Shown here one piece after another: positions 50,156-58,565 of a stretch of 64,000 bases of DNA. Origin of the DNA: JBBQVS01 sp964250805 (GTDB lineage: Bacteria > Chloroflexota > Ktedonobacteria > Ktedonobacterales > Ktedonobacteraceae); assembly GCA_964250805.1 (NCBI GenBank), contig CAXUHG010000002.1:97207-161206 (forward strand), read 5' to 3'. The stretch's first letter is position 1. Every line of letters begins with the position of its first letter. The notes beneath the pieces were generated by a model, which saw only the letters and a list, made by a program, of their open reading frames with translations, was not told the DNA's origin and searched no databases. The translations under genes were made by a program, and so were the position numbers.

Positions 50156-50812
50156 ATGGACTCTTCTCAAAAAAATATGAGTACACAGCAAGAGATTTCT
50201 CCAGATCGCTTGACCGCATTCAGTGACGGAGTATTTGCTTTTGCTATTACCTTGTTAGTACTAAATCTTCATGTGCCGCTTCCACAAGAGCTGGCCCCGA
50301 ATAAGCATCTATTTGAAGCATTGAAGGAACAATGGCCTACCTATCTCAGTTTTATTTTGAGTTTTCTGATTGTAGGGATTGTGTGGGGAAATCATCACAC
50401 CATGTTCAGCTATATCAAACGCTCGAATCATACTCTAGTAGTACTTAATTTACTTCTGCTCCTCAGTATCGTCGTCCTTCCCTTTGTAGCTGCACTGCTC
50501 GCCCTCTATATTGGGACGCCAGAGCAGCAAACGGCGGTTCTCGTCTATAGCGGTGTCTGGGCGATAGGAGGAATCTTTTATAACTTACTCTGGTGGTATG
50601 CCTCATGGAACCATCGCTTGCTGGATTACAATCTTCCTCAGCGAACCGTTCGCCGCTTAACGTGGCGTTATGTATTTGGTCCCCTATTTTATGTCCTTGC
50701 GTTTGGGTTATCTTTTTTCTGGAACGGAATATTAGGCTTAGGTCTGTGTATGCTGCTTGCCATTACTTATCTGCTTCCAACAGTTGCAGACCGTGTTCGT
50801 AGTCCAGCATAG
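50156..50812 (+). CDS. TMEM175-family potassium channel-like protein (DUF1211)
   Basis: 218 residues with six hydrophobic segments. The diagnostic motif is RLTAFSDGVFAFAITLLVLN in the first helix, where F-S-D lines the pore of prokaryotic TMEM175 channels; helices with LSFILSFLIVGIVWGNHHTMF and LNLLLLLSIVVLPFVAALLAL follow. Bacterial members have one repeat of six helices and assemble as tetramers that conduct K+. Function here is inferred from the family. The ATG is preceded by weak purines only (CGGCAT), so initiation may be weak. Confidence 0.88.
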   Translation: MDSSQKNMSTQQEISPDRLTAFSDGVFAFAITLLVLNLHVPLPQELAPNKHLFEALKEQWPTYLSFILSFLIVGIVWGNHHTMFSYIKRSNHTLVVLNLLLLLSIVVLPFVAALLALYIGTPEQQTAVLVYSGVWAIGGIFYNLLWWYASWNHRLLDYNLPQRTVRRLTWRYVFGPLFYVLAFGLSFFWNGILGLGLCMLLAITYLLPTVADRVRSPA

Positions 50813-50942
50813 AATTGCTCCTATTTCTCTGTAAATATCTCTTACACGAGATTGCTATTTTCTGTGTACACCTCACCGCCCTACGACGTGTTAGAATGTA
50901 GAGTTACGAGAAAACGAATAGTTAGTGTAGGGAGAATAACAC

Positions 50943-52064
50943 ATGCCGAGCAACATCGTTGGATACCAATGGCCTTTTGACGGAACAAAACGCATCGCCT
51001 TTGTTAGTGGCGACGATCATATTCATGAACTCGTCGAGCGTGGAAATCGCTGGACTGATACCGACTTGACGCAAAGTGCTAATGCGCCCACAATTCCTTT
51101 GGATGATGCGACTATGACGGGGTATGTGTGGTCGCAAGGTCATACGCAACAAATCGACTATGTAAGCCCTGATGATAGCGCGGGACGCATTCGTGAGTTT
51201 GTGCAAATTGAAAATCACGACTGGAGCTACGAAGATGTGATGGACCAGTATACAGGTGCGCCACCCGCTGATGGAACTGCCCTTGTAGGCTATTCCTGGC
51301 AAGGCAATGGCACGAAGCATATTGTCTACACAAGTAGTGACGGACACATTCATGAGCTTGCTACGGGCACTGTTGGTGGTTGGCAATATACGCATATCAC
51401 GGAACAAGCTCATGCGTCTATTTCGGAAGGCGCAACACTGGCAGCCTTTGCGTGGGAGGCGAATGCAACTCGCCACGTTGGTTATATCAGCACCGATGGA
51501 CATGTTCATGAACTGGTCGTGGGCAAAGACAATGCATGGAAAGACACTGATATCACAGCGCATACAGGCACACCAGAAGCGAGCGAAGATTCGCCGCTTG
51601 TTGGCTATACATGGGATGCCAATAATACGAGAAGCTTTGTCTACATAGCTGATGGTGATCGTATTTACGCACTTGTAGCAGGAACAGATGACAAGTGGCA
51701 GTCAATCGACCTGATTGCACAGACAAATGCACCTAAAGCTTTTGGCGTTGCTCTTGCTGGCTATGTCTGGATAACAGGCGAGACACAACAAGTTGTTTAT
51801 ATCAGCGAGAATCGACATGTACAAGAATTGTCGGCTGGTAGAGATGGTACATGGAGTCATATTGATATAACGCAAGCAACACACGCCCCAGTTGCCCAAA
51901 ACGATGTCCTTGTTGGCTTTGAGTGGACCTCCTCATCGGCAAAACAGATTATCTATCTGGACACAGCAGAAAATCCTCATCTTCACGAATTGATGTTCGT
52001 ACAAGGAAGTTCGTGGAAGCATACAGATATAACTAAGCTCACAGGAGCCAGCGATCTGGTGTAG
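50943..52064 (+). CDS. Seven-repeat beta-propeller protein, lectin-like
   Basis: 373 residues made of seven repeats of about 52 residues. Each has a G-Y/F-x-W opening, a T-K/R/Q-x-I/V-x-Y segment, a D-G-H-I-H-E-L core and a W-x-x-x-D-I/L-T end (for example TKHIVYTSSDGHIHELATG). This fits a seven-bladed propeller related to fungal fucose-specific-type lectins or bacterial tectonin-like proteins. No signal peptide is visible, so it may be cytoplasmic or leave by another route. Repeat 2 carries a short insertion (DDSAGRIRE). GGGAG precedes the ATG, and a terminator follows the stop. Sugar binding is a guess from fold. Confidence 0.75.
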   Translation: MPSNIVGYQWPFDGTKRIAFVSGDDHIHELVERGNRWTDTDLTQSANAPTIPLDDATMTGYVWSQGHTQQIDYVSPDDSAGRIREFVQIENHDWSYEDVMDQYTGAPPADGTALVGYSWQGNGTKHIVYTSSDGHIHELATGTVGGWQYTHITEQAHASISEGATLAAFAWEANATRHVGYISTDGHVHELVVGKDNAWKDTDITAHTGTPEASEDSPLVGYTWDANNTRSFVYIADGDRIYALVAGTDDKWQSIDLIAQTNAPKAFGVALAGYVWITGETQQVVYISENRHVQELSAGRDGTWSHIDITQATHAPVAQNDVLVGFEWTSSSAKQIIYLDTAENPHLHELMFVQGSSWKHTDITKLTGASDLV

Positions 52065-52072
52065 CGAAAACG

Positions 52073-52099
52073 TGTGAGCATCCTTTATGGGTGCTCACA
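52073..52099 (+). terminator. Terminator after the propeller gene
   Basis: TGTGAGCATCC pairs with GGGTGCTCACA around a five-base loop, nine bases after the stop codon. Confidence 0.65.
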
Positions 52100-52151
52100 T
52101 ACTCTATCCATCAAATGACCTATTTGTTTCTACTTTCGGCTATAAGAATTA

Positions 52152-53489
52152 CTAGAGGCTACGCCTGTCTTCCACACGACGCAATTTGCCACCTTCACTT
52201 CTCGGCACTGTTCCAGGAGGTACAAGTGTGACAACGAGATTCAGGCCAATGGTGTCTTTGATCAGGAATTGGATTTTGTTTTTTAGGGCATGCATGGCAT
52301 GGTCGGCAGCAATCGCGTCGTCGGTAATCACGTCCTGGGCGACGTTGCGAAAGACCTCATCGGTAAGTTCCGCATTGACCTCTACCTCGTCCAGCAAATT
52401 TACACGTTTCACAATGAGTTGATAGTGCGGGGCAACCTCTGGAATGCCCTTCAATATCTCCTCTATCTGCGTTGGGTAGAGATTGACGCCGCGCACAATC
52501 AGCATATCGTCGGCACGTCCACGAATCGCACCCATACGTACATGTGTGCGCCCACACGCACATTGCTCGTGAGTGAGGTAAGTAATGTCACCCGTCCAGT
52601 AGCGTAGGAGCGGCATTGCTTCACGCGTCAGATGTGTAAATACCAGCACACCTTCCTTGCCGTCGGGCAGAGGTTCGCCAGTGTTAGGGTCTACCACTTC
52701 GGGATAGAAGTGATCCTCCCAGACGTGGCTTCCCGCACGTGCCTCGATGCATTCCTGTGACACACCTGGGCCAATAACTTCGCTCAAGCCGTAAATGTTG
52801 GTTGCGGCAATACCCAGACTTGCCTCTACCGCGTCGCGTATCGTCTCCGTCCACGGCTCCGCACCAAGCAAGCCAACTTTCAGACTGATTTGCTCCGGTA
52901 AGATGCCACGCTTCTTGAACTCTTCGCCTAGCGTCTGTGCATATGAAGGCGTACAACAGATGACCTCTGGCTGGAAATCCAGAATGAGCGTTATCTGGCG
53001 TTGCGTCGCACCACCCGAAACGGGCACTACGGTCATGCCGAGCCGCTCACCACCATAATGAATGCCAAGCCCACCCGTGAACAGTCCATAACCATACGCG
53101 TTGTGTAAGATCATGCCACGCTTGGCTCCAGCCGCTGCTAGAGACCGTGCATTCACCTCAGCGAAAACGTCTATATCGTTCGGTGTGTAACAGACAACGG
53201 TTGGCTTACCTGTGGTACCACTACTGGCATGAATACGCATTAAATTCTCTCGTGGTACGGCAAGCAAGCCAAAGGGATAGTAGTCGCGCAAGGTCTGTTT
53301 CTTTGTGAAAGGAAGTTGAGTTAGGTCTTCAATCGAGCGAATGTTCTCAGGCTTGATACCTGCATGGTCAAGCGTTTCTTTATAGTAGGGAACTTGATGA
53401 TAAACGTACTCTACGATATTATGCAAACGCTTGCTTTGCAATGCTCGCAACGACTCGCGCGGCATTGTCTCTATCTCAGCGTTAAACAT
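52152..53489 (-). CDS. paaK: Phenylacetate-CoA ligase
   Basis: 445 residues of the adenylate-forming family. The PaaK P-loop is RIHASSGTTGKPTVVCYT; HNAYGYGLFTGGLGIHYGGE, NIYGLSEVIGPGVSQEC and IRGRADDMLIVRGVNLYPTQ are the family blocks, and the catalytic lysine lies in EGGKLRRVEDRR. It activates phenylacetate (or a related aryl acid) to the CoA thioester with ATP. Its start overlaps the end of a cupin gene by eight bases, so the two are coupled. No phenylacetyl-CoA epoxidase genes are in the window. It ends close to the stop of the convergent propeller gene. Confidence 0.92.
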   Translation of the reverse strand: MFNAEIETMPRESLRALQSKRLHNIVEYVYHQVPYYKETLDHAGIKPENIRSIEDLTQLPFTKKQTLRDYYPFGLLAVPRENLMRIHASSGTTGKPTVVCYTPNDIDVFAEVNARSLAAAGAKRGMILHNAYGYGLFTGGLGIHYGGERLGMTVVPVSGGATQRQITLILDFQPEVICCTPSYAQTLGEEFKKRGILPEQISLKVGLLGAEPWTETIRDAVEASLGIAATNIYGLSEVIGPGVSQECIEARAGSHVWEDHFYPEVVDPNTGEPLPDGKEGVLVFTHLTREAMPLLRYWTGDITYLTHEQCACGRTHVRMGAIRGRADDMLIVRGVNLYPTQIEEILKGIPEVAPHYQLIVKRVNLLDEVEVNAELTDEVFRNVAQDVITDDAIAADHAMHALKNKIQFLIKDTIGLNLVVTLVPPGTVPRSEGGKLRRVEDRRSL

Positions 53490-53820
53490 TGGAGTACCTC
53501 TTTACCAGGTCTTCGCGCACGGGACTGAACGATTCGAGCAATTCACATGCCGCGAGTGCTTTCACTGAATGTTCTACATCGCCTGGAATGACAACCGCGT
53601 CTCCCGCTTTGAGCGTCTGCGTCTCCTCACCAATAGTAAATTCCGCCTCGCCTCGTAGCAAAACGGAAATCTGCTCGTGAGGATGCGAGTGTGAAGTAGC
53701 AATGGCACCTTGCGCCATCTCTACGCGCATCACCATAGACACTTTACCTGGGAGAATTTGTGCGTCGATGCCTGGGAATAGTTCCATCTTTTTTTCGTCA
53801 AAGAGATGTGTCGTTTGCAT
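53482..53820 (-). CDS. Cupin-domain protein
   Basis: 112 residues from ATG 53820, preceded by GAGGAATG; the longer frame reaches into a hairpin repeat and is unlikely. The single cupin barrel shows motif 1 in ATSHSHPHEQISVLLRGEAEF (His, His, Glu metal ligands) and motif 2 in GDAVVIPGDVEHSVKAL. The role is unknown; small cupins next to CoA ligases are sometimes ligand-binding or isomerase-like. The eight-base overlap with paaK suggests joint function in aryl-acid metabolism. Confidence 0.85.
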   Translation of the reverse strand: MQTTHLFDEKKMELFPGIDAQILPGKVSMVMRVEMAQGAIATSHSHPHEQISVLLRGEAEFTIGEETQTLKAGDAVVIPGDVEHSVKALAACELLESFSPVREDLVKRYSNV

Positions 53821-53848
53821 ACATTCCTCGTTTTCTCGGTACAATGGG

Positions 53849-53947
53849 GGCCAGAGCGCCCGCAAGGGGACGCCCCTACCATACGACGAAGCAGCCTATA
53901 GAGACCATTCGTATATGGTAGGGGCGTCCCCTTGCGGGCGCCCTGGC
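53849..53947. repeat. REP-like hairpin repeat, family A copy 2
   Basis: The left arm CGCCCGCAAGGGGACGCCCC continues TACCATACGA and pairs almost perfectly with the right arm ending GCGGGCGCCC, enclosing about 20 bases. It lies immediately upstream of the cupin-paaK operon. The arm matches the 19908 and 59700 copies in the CCTACYATA and GCCC-CTTG-GGGCG blocks. Confidence 0.85.
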
Positions 53948-54090
53948 TTACCATAGACCGCTTTATCAGATAGTATAACCTATTTTGTACCATAGGATAT
54001 CTAGCCAAAAACATACCGATTTTTCTTTGTCGTTCGTCTAGTTTATAAGAATGGACATTGATGTCATAGCATTTAGCTGAGGATTACAAT

Positions 54091-55347
54091 ATGTATAGTA
54101 TTCTTTCTCTCCACTCTTCTAATTTTCTATTCCTTTTCTCGACACTACCCGATATTTTTCTCGTCGCGCTTGGCGGGTTATGCGCGTTCTTACTCACCTA
54201 TGTCTTTACTTTTGGCGTTATCTTGCTCTGCCGAAAGTTTGGTTTTTTCGATGCGCTAGAGGAGCGCAAGATTCATAAGAAACCTGTGCCTCGTCTCGGC
54301 GGCATTGCTATTTTTGCTGCATTTCTCGTGGTCTCATTGCTGTTCTACGCGCCATCGCTTGCGCTCAAAAACATGCAGGTAGAGAGAATTTTTGGGCATG
54401 CGTACCCCAAAGAATTGGTCATTTATACGCTCTTTCTGTTGGCCTCGCTGCTGATTGTTGCTGTTCATGCCTATGACGATGTAAAGGGACTCAAACCACT
54501 TCCCAAGCTTATTGCCCAGACGTGTGCGGTTCTCTTGCTACTGGGACCCGGCTTGCACTCATTTCATGGCGTTCTCTTCTTTGGCGTCAATAATCCGTTT
54601 GTACATGGTCCTATTGCTCATAATCCCGCGCTGCCCTGGTATCAGCAACCCGAACTCACGCTGTTTATCACGAAGCCTGATGTATCACTATTGGCTATTC
54701 CTGCGGTTGCTTTTACGTGGTTCTGGATTGTGGGCATGATGAACACCATCAATTTTATTGACGGCCTCGATGGTTTAGCGACGGGTATCGTTGCGATCAC
54801 AGGACTCTTCATCACCATCATTAGCTGGACAATGGGACAGAACAGCATCGCTATTCTCTCCGCGATATTTACAGGAGCCGTCGCGGGTTTTCTGCCACAC
54901 AACTGGAATCCAGCAAAGATTATCATGGGTGATAGCGGCTCACAATTTCTCGGTATAGCACTGGCAGTACTGGCAATAATGGGCGGGGCAAAGTTCGCAT
55001 TGATTTTGATGATTCTGGGTATTCCAATTCTCGATATCGCGTGGGTAATGGTCAATCGCGTTCGACGTGGGCAGCATCCTATGCAATTCGATGTATTATA
55101 TCTGCACTATCGCCACACACATCTACACTATCGTCTCCTGTTCGGCGGTCTGAATGCCAGACAAATCTGCTACATCCTGTATAGCGTCATCTTTGTCTTT
55201 GGTCTCTTAGCACTACAACTTCCCCATCTCTACAAACTCGTTGGCTTTGCCCTCGTCGGCATAACCATGATGGCACTGTTGCTGTGGAGTACGCAACTAC
55301 AAAAAAGGGAGGGAAGACTAACAAATGTAGAGGCGGGGAAACAGTAG
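54091..55347 (+). CDS. WecA/TagO-like polyprenyl-phosphate sugar-1-phosphate transferase
   Basis: 418 residues with about eleven membrane segments. Family motifs are HKKPVPRLGGIAIF, the catalytic DDVKGLKPLPKL, NFIDGLDGLATGI and MGDSGSQFLGI, followed by the His-rich cytoplasmic loop HYRHTHLHYRLL. It transfers GlcNAc-1-P (or a related sugar-1-P) to undecaprenyl phosphate, the first step of several cell-surface polymers. The His loop resembles WecA/TagO more than MraY. AGGAT precedes the ATG. A GT39 glycosyltransferase that may use lipid-linked sugars is convergent with it. Confidence 0.9.
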   Translation: MYSILSLHSSNFLFLFSTLPDIFLVALGGLCAFLLTYVFTFGVILLCRKFGFFDALEERKIHKKPVPRLGGIAIFAAFLVVSLLFYAPSLALKNMQVERIFGHAYPKELVIYTLFLLASLLIVAVHAYDDVKGLKPLPKLIAQTCAVLLLLGPGLHSFHGVLFFGVNNPFVHGPIAHNPALPWYQQPELTLFITKPDVSLLAIPAVAFTWFWIVGMMNTINFIDGLDGLATGIVAITGLFITIISWTMGQNSIAILSAIFTGAVAGFLPHNWNPAKIIMGDSGSQFLGIALAVLAIMGGAKFALILMILGIPILDIAWVMVNRVRRGQHPMQFDVLYLHYRHTHLHYRLLFGGLNARQICYILYSVIFVFGLLALQLPHLYKLVGFALVGITMMALLLWSTQLQKREGRLTNVEAGKQ

Positions 55348-55353
55348 TATCTT

Positions 55354-55407
55354 AAAGAGCATTAAGTTCACAAAACGCTAAAGCGTTTTGTGAACTTAAT
55401 GCTCTTT
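55354..55407. terminator. Bidirectional terminator, 26-bp perfect stem
   Basis: AAAGAGCATTAAGTTCACAA begins an exact 26-base arm (55354-55379) with its complement at 55382-55407; the loop is two bases. TTTTTATC follows. It lies between convergent glycosyltransferase genes. Confidence 0.85.
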
Positions 55408-55412
55408 TTATC

Positions 55413-57590
55413 TTATTTCTCGCAGTCGTAGAGCGAACCACTTCCTGCTCCAAAGCCACGTCCTGGATTTTGTGTACTGGACGCCGATGATTGCCACTGA
55501 CTGGAAGGAACAGCAGAGCAATTTTGTGTGACCCAAGTAGAGAGCGAACTTTGCGTACCGCCACCAAAGGCTCCACCTCCGAAACCACCACCGCTGAAGC
55601 CGCCTTCTTCGATGCGTTCTCGAATCGCCGGTGGTAAATCTTCCAGGAATGAGCCTTGACCACGACCGGAGAAACCACCACCATTGAGCAGGAAGTAGCG
55701 CACAGTTCCATTGGTGACGAGCGAGGCGAGTTGGTCCTTAGTGAGAATGGGATCACTCCCGCTAAAACCACCTAGCGACATCACAGGTTTGTTCGTTGCG
55801 AGAATGATCGAATCGCCCACCATCGAACTTGGAACGGCAACGAGGTACTTTGCATTCCCTTGATGTGCCTCAAGGTAGCTTATCAATGCTGTATTGGTAG
55901 AAGTTGCGTTGTCGGCTCGCCCTCCGCCAAAGCCTCCCGTCCCACTAGGTCCTGCGGTTGGAAGTTGCGATTCGGTATCCTGTAGCACTGAGATGGTAGA
56001 CCACACGGCTGGTGTCAGCAGAAGCGCAATCAAAGCGAGACCTAGCACGCCTTGCAATGTGTAACGCATGCGACCTTCGCTATTGTTAAAGCGGCTCACT
56101 ATGCGTGGAAAGAGACGCGCAACGATTAGCACGAGGGCAACCAGGAAACACGGAATAGCAATCAGAGGAATCAGCCATGTCCCCCATGCGGGATTACTCG
56201 TGATAATGTGAATTTGCTCAAGAGCAGTGGCAAGTAGTGCGAGAGGAAGTAACCAGCCACGCCAACCGTGTTGTCGATAATCGTTCCACATCACGACCAC
56301 ACCGATACCGAACAGAGCGCAGATGGATGGTGCCATCATCGTCATGTAATACTGGTGGAAAAAGCCTGCAACACTAAAGAAGACACCCATTGTCAGCAAC
56401 CAGACTCCCCACAGGATAAGTGACTTTTGTTGCACATCTTCTTTGAAGCGGAATCGTCGCTGCCATGCCAATGCGAGCATGCCCAGTAGTGCCATAGGCA
56501 GAAGCCAGACGATTTGTCCACCCAAAGGTTCATCGAAGAGACGCAAGGGACCAGCCGCACCTGTATTGAACGTACCACCACCATCAACTTGTGAGAACTG
56601 CCCATTTGCCCCATCACGATTTGTGCCCCTACCTGTACCATCGCCAGCACCCCCAGACGGAGGAGTACCGATTGGCGGTGTATCGGCCTGTCCGTTTCTT
56701 CCATTCGTTGTTCCTGCTGCTCTACGTCCGCCAAAGATGTTGCCAAGCAAACGGTCAATACCATTGTAACCAACGGCTAGGCTTAATTCGGAGTTGTCCT
56801 GTGTGGAGTCCACATAGGGGCGCATCGAAGTAGGAGTCAGGTCCACAATTACAACCCAGGATAACGAGATTGTAAGCATGACAAGCAGAGCTAGGGCGAG
56901 ATGCCAAATACGCGTCCATATTGTTCTGGGAGCAGCCAGTAGATAGAGCGCACCAAAGGCAGGTATCACAAGATAGGCTTCCGCCATTTTGATGTTAAAG
57001 CCAATACCAACAAGGGCGGCACAGAGCAAAAGCCAGCGCAATTTGCCTGTCTCTGCAGCACGTATAACTGCCCATGCGCCAACAAGCATAGTCAGAGCAA
57101 GAGTGCTATCAATCGTGTTGTTGCGGTTGGTGATGACGCTAATCGGACTGATTGCTAATGCAAGGGCTGCTAGCAAGCCTGCAACGACACCGAAATGACG
57201 ACGTACCAGTACGTAGAGAAGCCATACCGATAATACACCTGCAAGTGCCTGGGGAAAATAGACACTAAAAGGGGTAAAGCCAAAAATCTTAGAGCTTATA
57301 ACCTGTAGCCAGAAACCCAGCGGAGGTTTGTCGAGCGTCACAAAGCCACCTGGATCATAAGAGACGAAGAAAAAGTTATGCAGACTGTCCGCCATGCTAC
57401 GAACGCCAGCGGCATAAAAGGGATTGCCGAAGCCATTTTGTCCCAATTGATAGAAGTTCATAAAGAGCGAGAGCAATATAATGAGACCAAGCGTAATACG
57501 ACTCCATAGACTCGGCGACTGTCGTGCAACTGGAGATGGCACAACAGGTGCTGTTAAGGGATATAGTGACGTATCCAGGATATCCGCCAT
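55413..57590 (-). CDS. GT39-family membrane glycosyltransferase (ArnT/PMT-like)
   Basis: 725 residues with about 11-13 membrane segments. The N-terminal lumenal loop FYAAGVRSMADSLHNFF and GGFVTLDKPPLGFWLQV are typical of GT39 enzymes that take sugars from polyprenyl-phosphate donors. Two features are unusual: an extracytoplasmic Gly/Asn/Thr-rich insertion around residues 285-340 (RRAAGTTNGRNGQ to TGRGTNRDG) and a C-terminal domain with glycine-rich runs (GGFSGGGFGGGAFGGG) ending near CSAVPSSQW and YDCEK. Mycobacterial and chloroflexal homologues share such tails. It probably glycosylates a cell-surface lipid or protein. Confidence 0.85.
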   Translation of the reverse strand: MADILDTSLYPLTAPVVPSPVARQSPSLWSRITLGLIILLSLFMNFYQLGQNGFGNPFYAAGVRSMADSLHNFFFVSYDPGGFVTLDKPPLGFWLQVISSKIFGFTPFSVYFPQALAGVLSVWLLYVLVRRHFGVVAGLLAALALAISPISVITNRNNTIDSTLALTMLVGAWAVIRAAETGKLRWLLLCAALVGIGFNIKMAEAYLVIPAFGALYLLAAPRTIWTRIWHLALALLVMLTISLSWVVIVDLTPTSMRPYVDSTQDNSELSLAVGYNGIDRLLGNIFGGRRAAGTTNGRNGQADTPPIGTPPSGGAGDGTGRGTNRDGANGQFSQVDGGGTFNTGAAGPLRLFDEPLGGQIVWLLPMALLGMLALAWQRRFRFKEDVQQKSLILWGVWLLTMGVFFSVAGFFHQYYMTMMAPSICALFGIGVVVMWNDYRQHGWRGWLLPLALLATALEQIHIITSNPAWGTWLIPLIAIPCFLVALVLIVARLFPRIVSRFNNSEGRMRYTLQGVLGLALIALLLTPAVWSTISVLQDTESQLPTAGPSGTGGFGGGRADNATSTNTALISYLEAHQGNAKYLVAVPSSMVGDSIILATNKPVMSLGGFSGSDPILTKDQLASLVTNGTVRYFLLNGGGFSGRGQGSFLEDLPPAIRERIEEGGFSGGGFGGGAFGGGTQSSLSTWVTQNCSAVPSSQWQSSASSTQNPGRGFGAGSGSLYDCEK

Positions 57591-57772
57591 AATGAATATT
57601 CTCCTATAAGAATTTTTTATAAGATGATGCTAAGTATGCTTCTCTCAAATTCGCGCCATCTTTAATTTCTAGTTTATAAAAAGTACCTGCTCAAAACAGG
57701 CTCTGGCACAAGTATAGAGCCACCATCTAAGAAAAGCTTGAAGAAGATTTAAGGAGAGTGTAAAGTTTTATT

Positions 57773-57838
57773 AGTGAACTCAAGAGCAACACGACAAATT
57801 CTTCATAAAGAATTTGTCGTGTTGCTCTTGAGTTCACT
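57773..57838. terminator. Terminator-like hairpin, 31-bp perfect stem
   Basis: Arms 57773-57803 and 57808-57838 are exact complements around CATA, beginning AGTGAACTCAAGAGCAACAC. It lies 19 bases downstream of the DUF2267 gene and before the GT39 gene on the same strand. Confidence 0.75.
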
Positions 57839-57857
57839 GACAGTCTTGCATTTCTAC

Positions 57858-58268
57858 TTAAAAGTTTTCTGGTTGCTCGCCCGCATGTTGCGTCATGAAG
57901 AGTTTAGCGATATCAGTGGGTAACTGCGAGATGAGATGCTCAAGGGCACCAAGAGAAACAGCTTCGCCAACGACATTAGCCACAACGCTCGCATGCTGCC
58001 CAGCGACCTCTGGACTTACACCTTCACGCTCACTTACGCGCTGAATGAAATCATTGAGGGTAAAGCTGTCAGCGATTCCACCGACCAATGGCTGTTGCAT
58101 GTAGACGGTGACTTCTGACGGCAATTCTGAGGAAAAGTTCAGGGCCTCGCCCTGTGTTAGATGTTCGGAAAGTGTTTCAAGAGTGGCTCTCAAGGCATCC
58201 TGTGCCTCTAAACGCGAACTCAAATTCGCACGATGCATGACCGTTTTGATGATTTCCTCGTATTTCAT
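57858..58268 (-). CDS. DUF2267 domain protein
   Basis: 136 residues from ATG 58268, supported by GGAGGAAACG upstream; a longer reading begins 63 bases earlier without a ribosome site. The whole protein is one DUF2267 domain: MKYEEIIKTVMHRANLSSR, EDALRATLETLSEHLT-like ALRATLETLSEHLTQGEA, ELPSEVTVYM and FIQRVSEREGVSPEVA. The domain consists of two helical repeats; its function is unknown. It stands alone between a hairpin terminator and a repeat element. Confidence 0.88.
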   Translation of the reverse strand: MKYEEIIKTVMHRANLSSRLEAQDALRATLETLSEHLTQGEALNFSSELPSEVTVYMQQPLVGGIADSFTLNDFIQRVSEREGVSPEVAGQHASVVANVVGEAVSLGALEHLISQLPTDIAKLFMTQHAGEQPENF

Positions 58269-58400
58269 CGTTTCCTCCGATGGTACTTTTACAGAGACAT
58301 ATACTACTACTTTGTTTACGTCTTTGCACATGGTGATGGTGACACCGATTGCTCGTGCGAGGCATCAATCGTCTGTAAGGACCATCCCTCATACGATGGA

Positions 58401-58545
58401 TTTTCGTAGGGACCACATTTATGGCGTCCGTGCGTGTGATTTATCACACAAGATCAGGTCTGAGATACCTTGTAACGTGAGTTCGCAAGAATCTCGCTCA
58501 ATGAATTGAGCCGACGGACGCGATAAATCTGGTCCCTACGAAAGA
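58401..58545. repeat. MITE-like repeat, family B
   Basis: About 145 bases with terminal inverted repeats of roughly 32 bases: the left end TTTTCGTAGGGACCACATTT and the right end AAATCTGGTCCCTACGAAAG differ at only a few positions. No coding sequence lies inside. The same end (TTTTTCGTAGGGACCA) appears at 63985-64000. It sits between the DUF2267 and nrfD-like genes. Confidence 0.75.
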
Positions 58546-58565
58546 ATGGCGTTCCTTATCATGGA

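Noticed and set aside
50922..51563. 213-codon ORF opposite the propeller gene
   Set aside because: The plus-strand gene has seven coherent repeats and a good ribosome site; the antisense frame mirrors those repeats.
53730..54014. ORF through the hairpin repeat upstream of the cupin gene
   Set aside because: It reads through the family A repeat and has no ribosome site or recognisable product.
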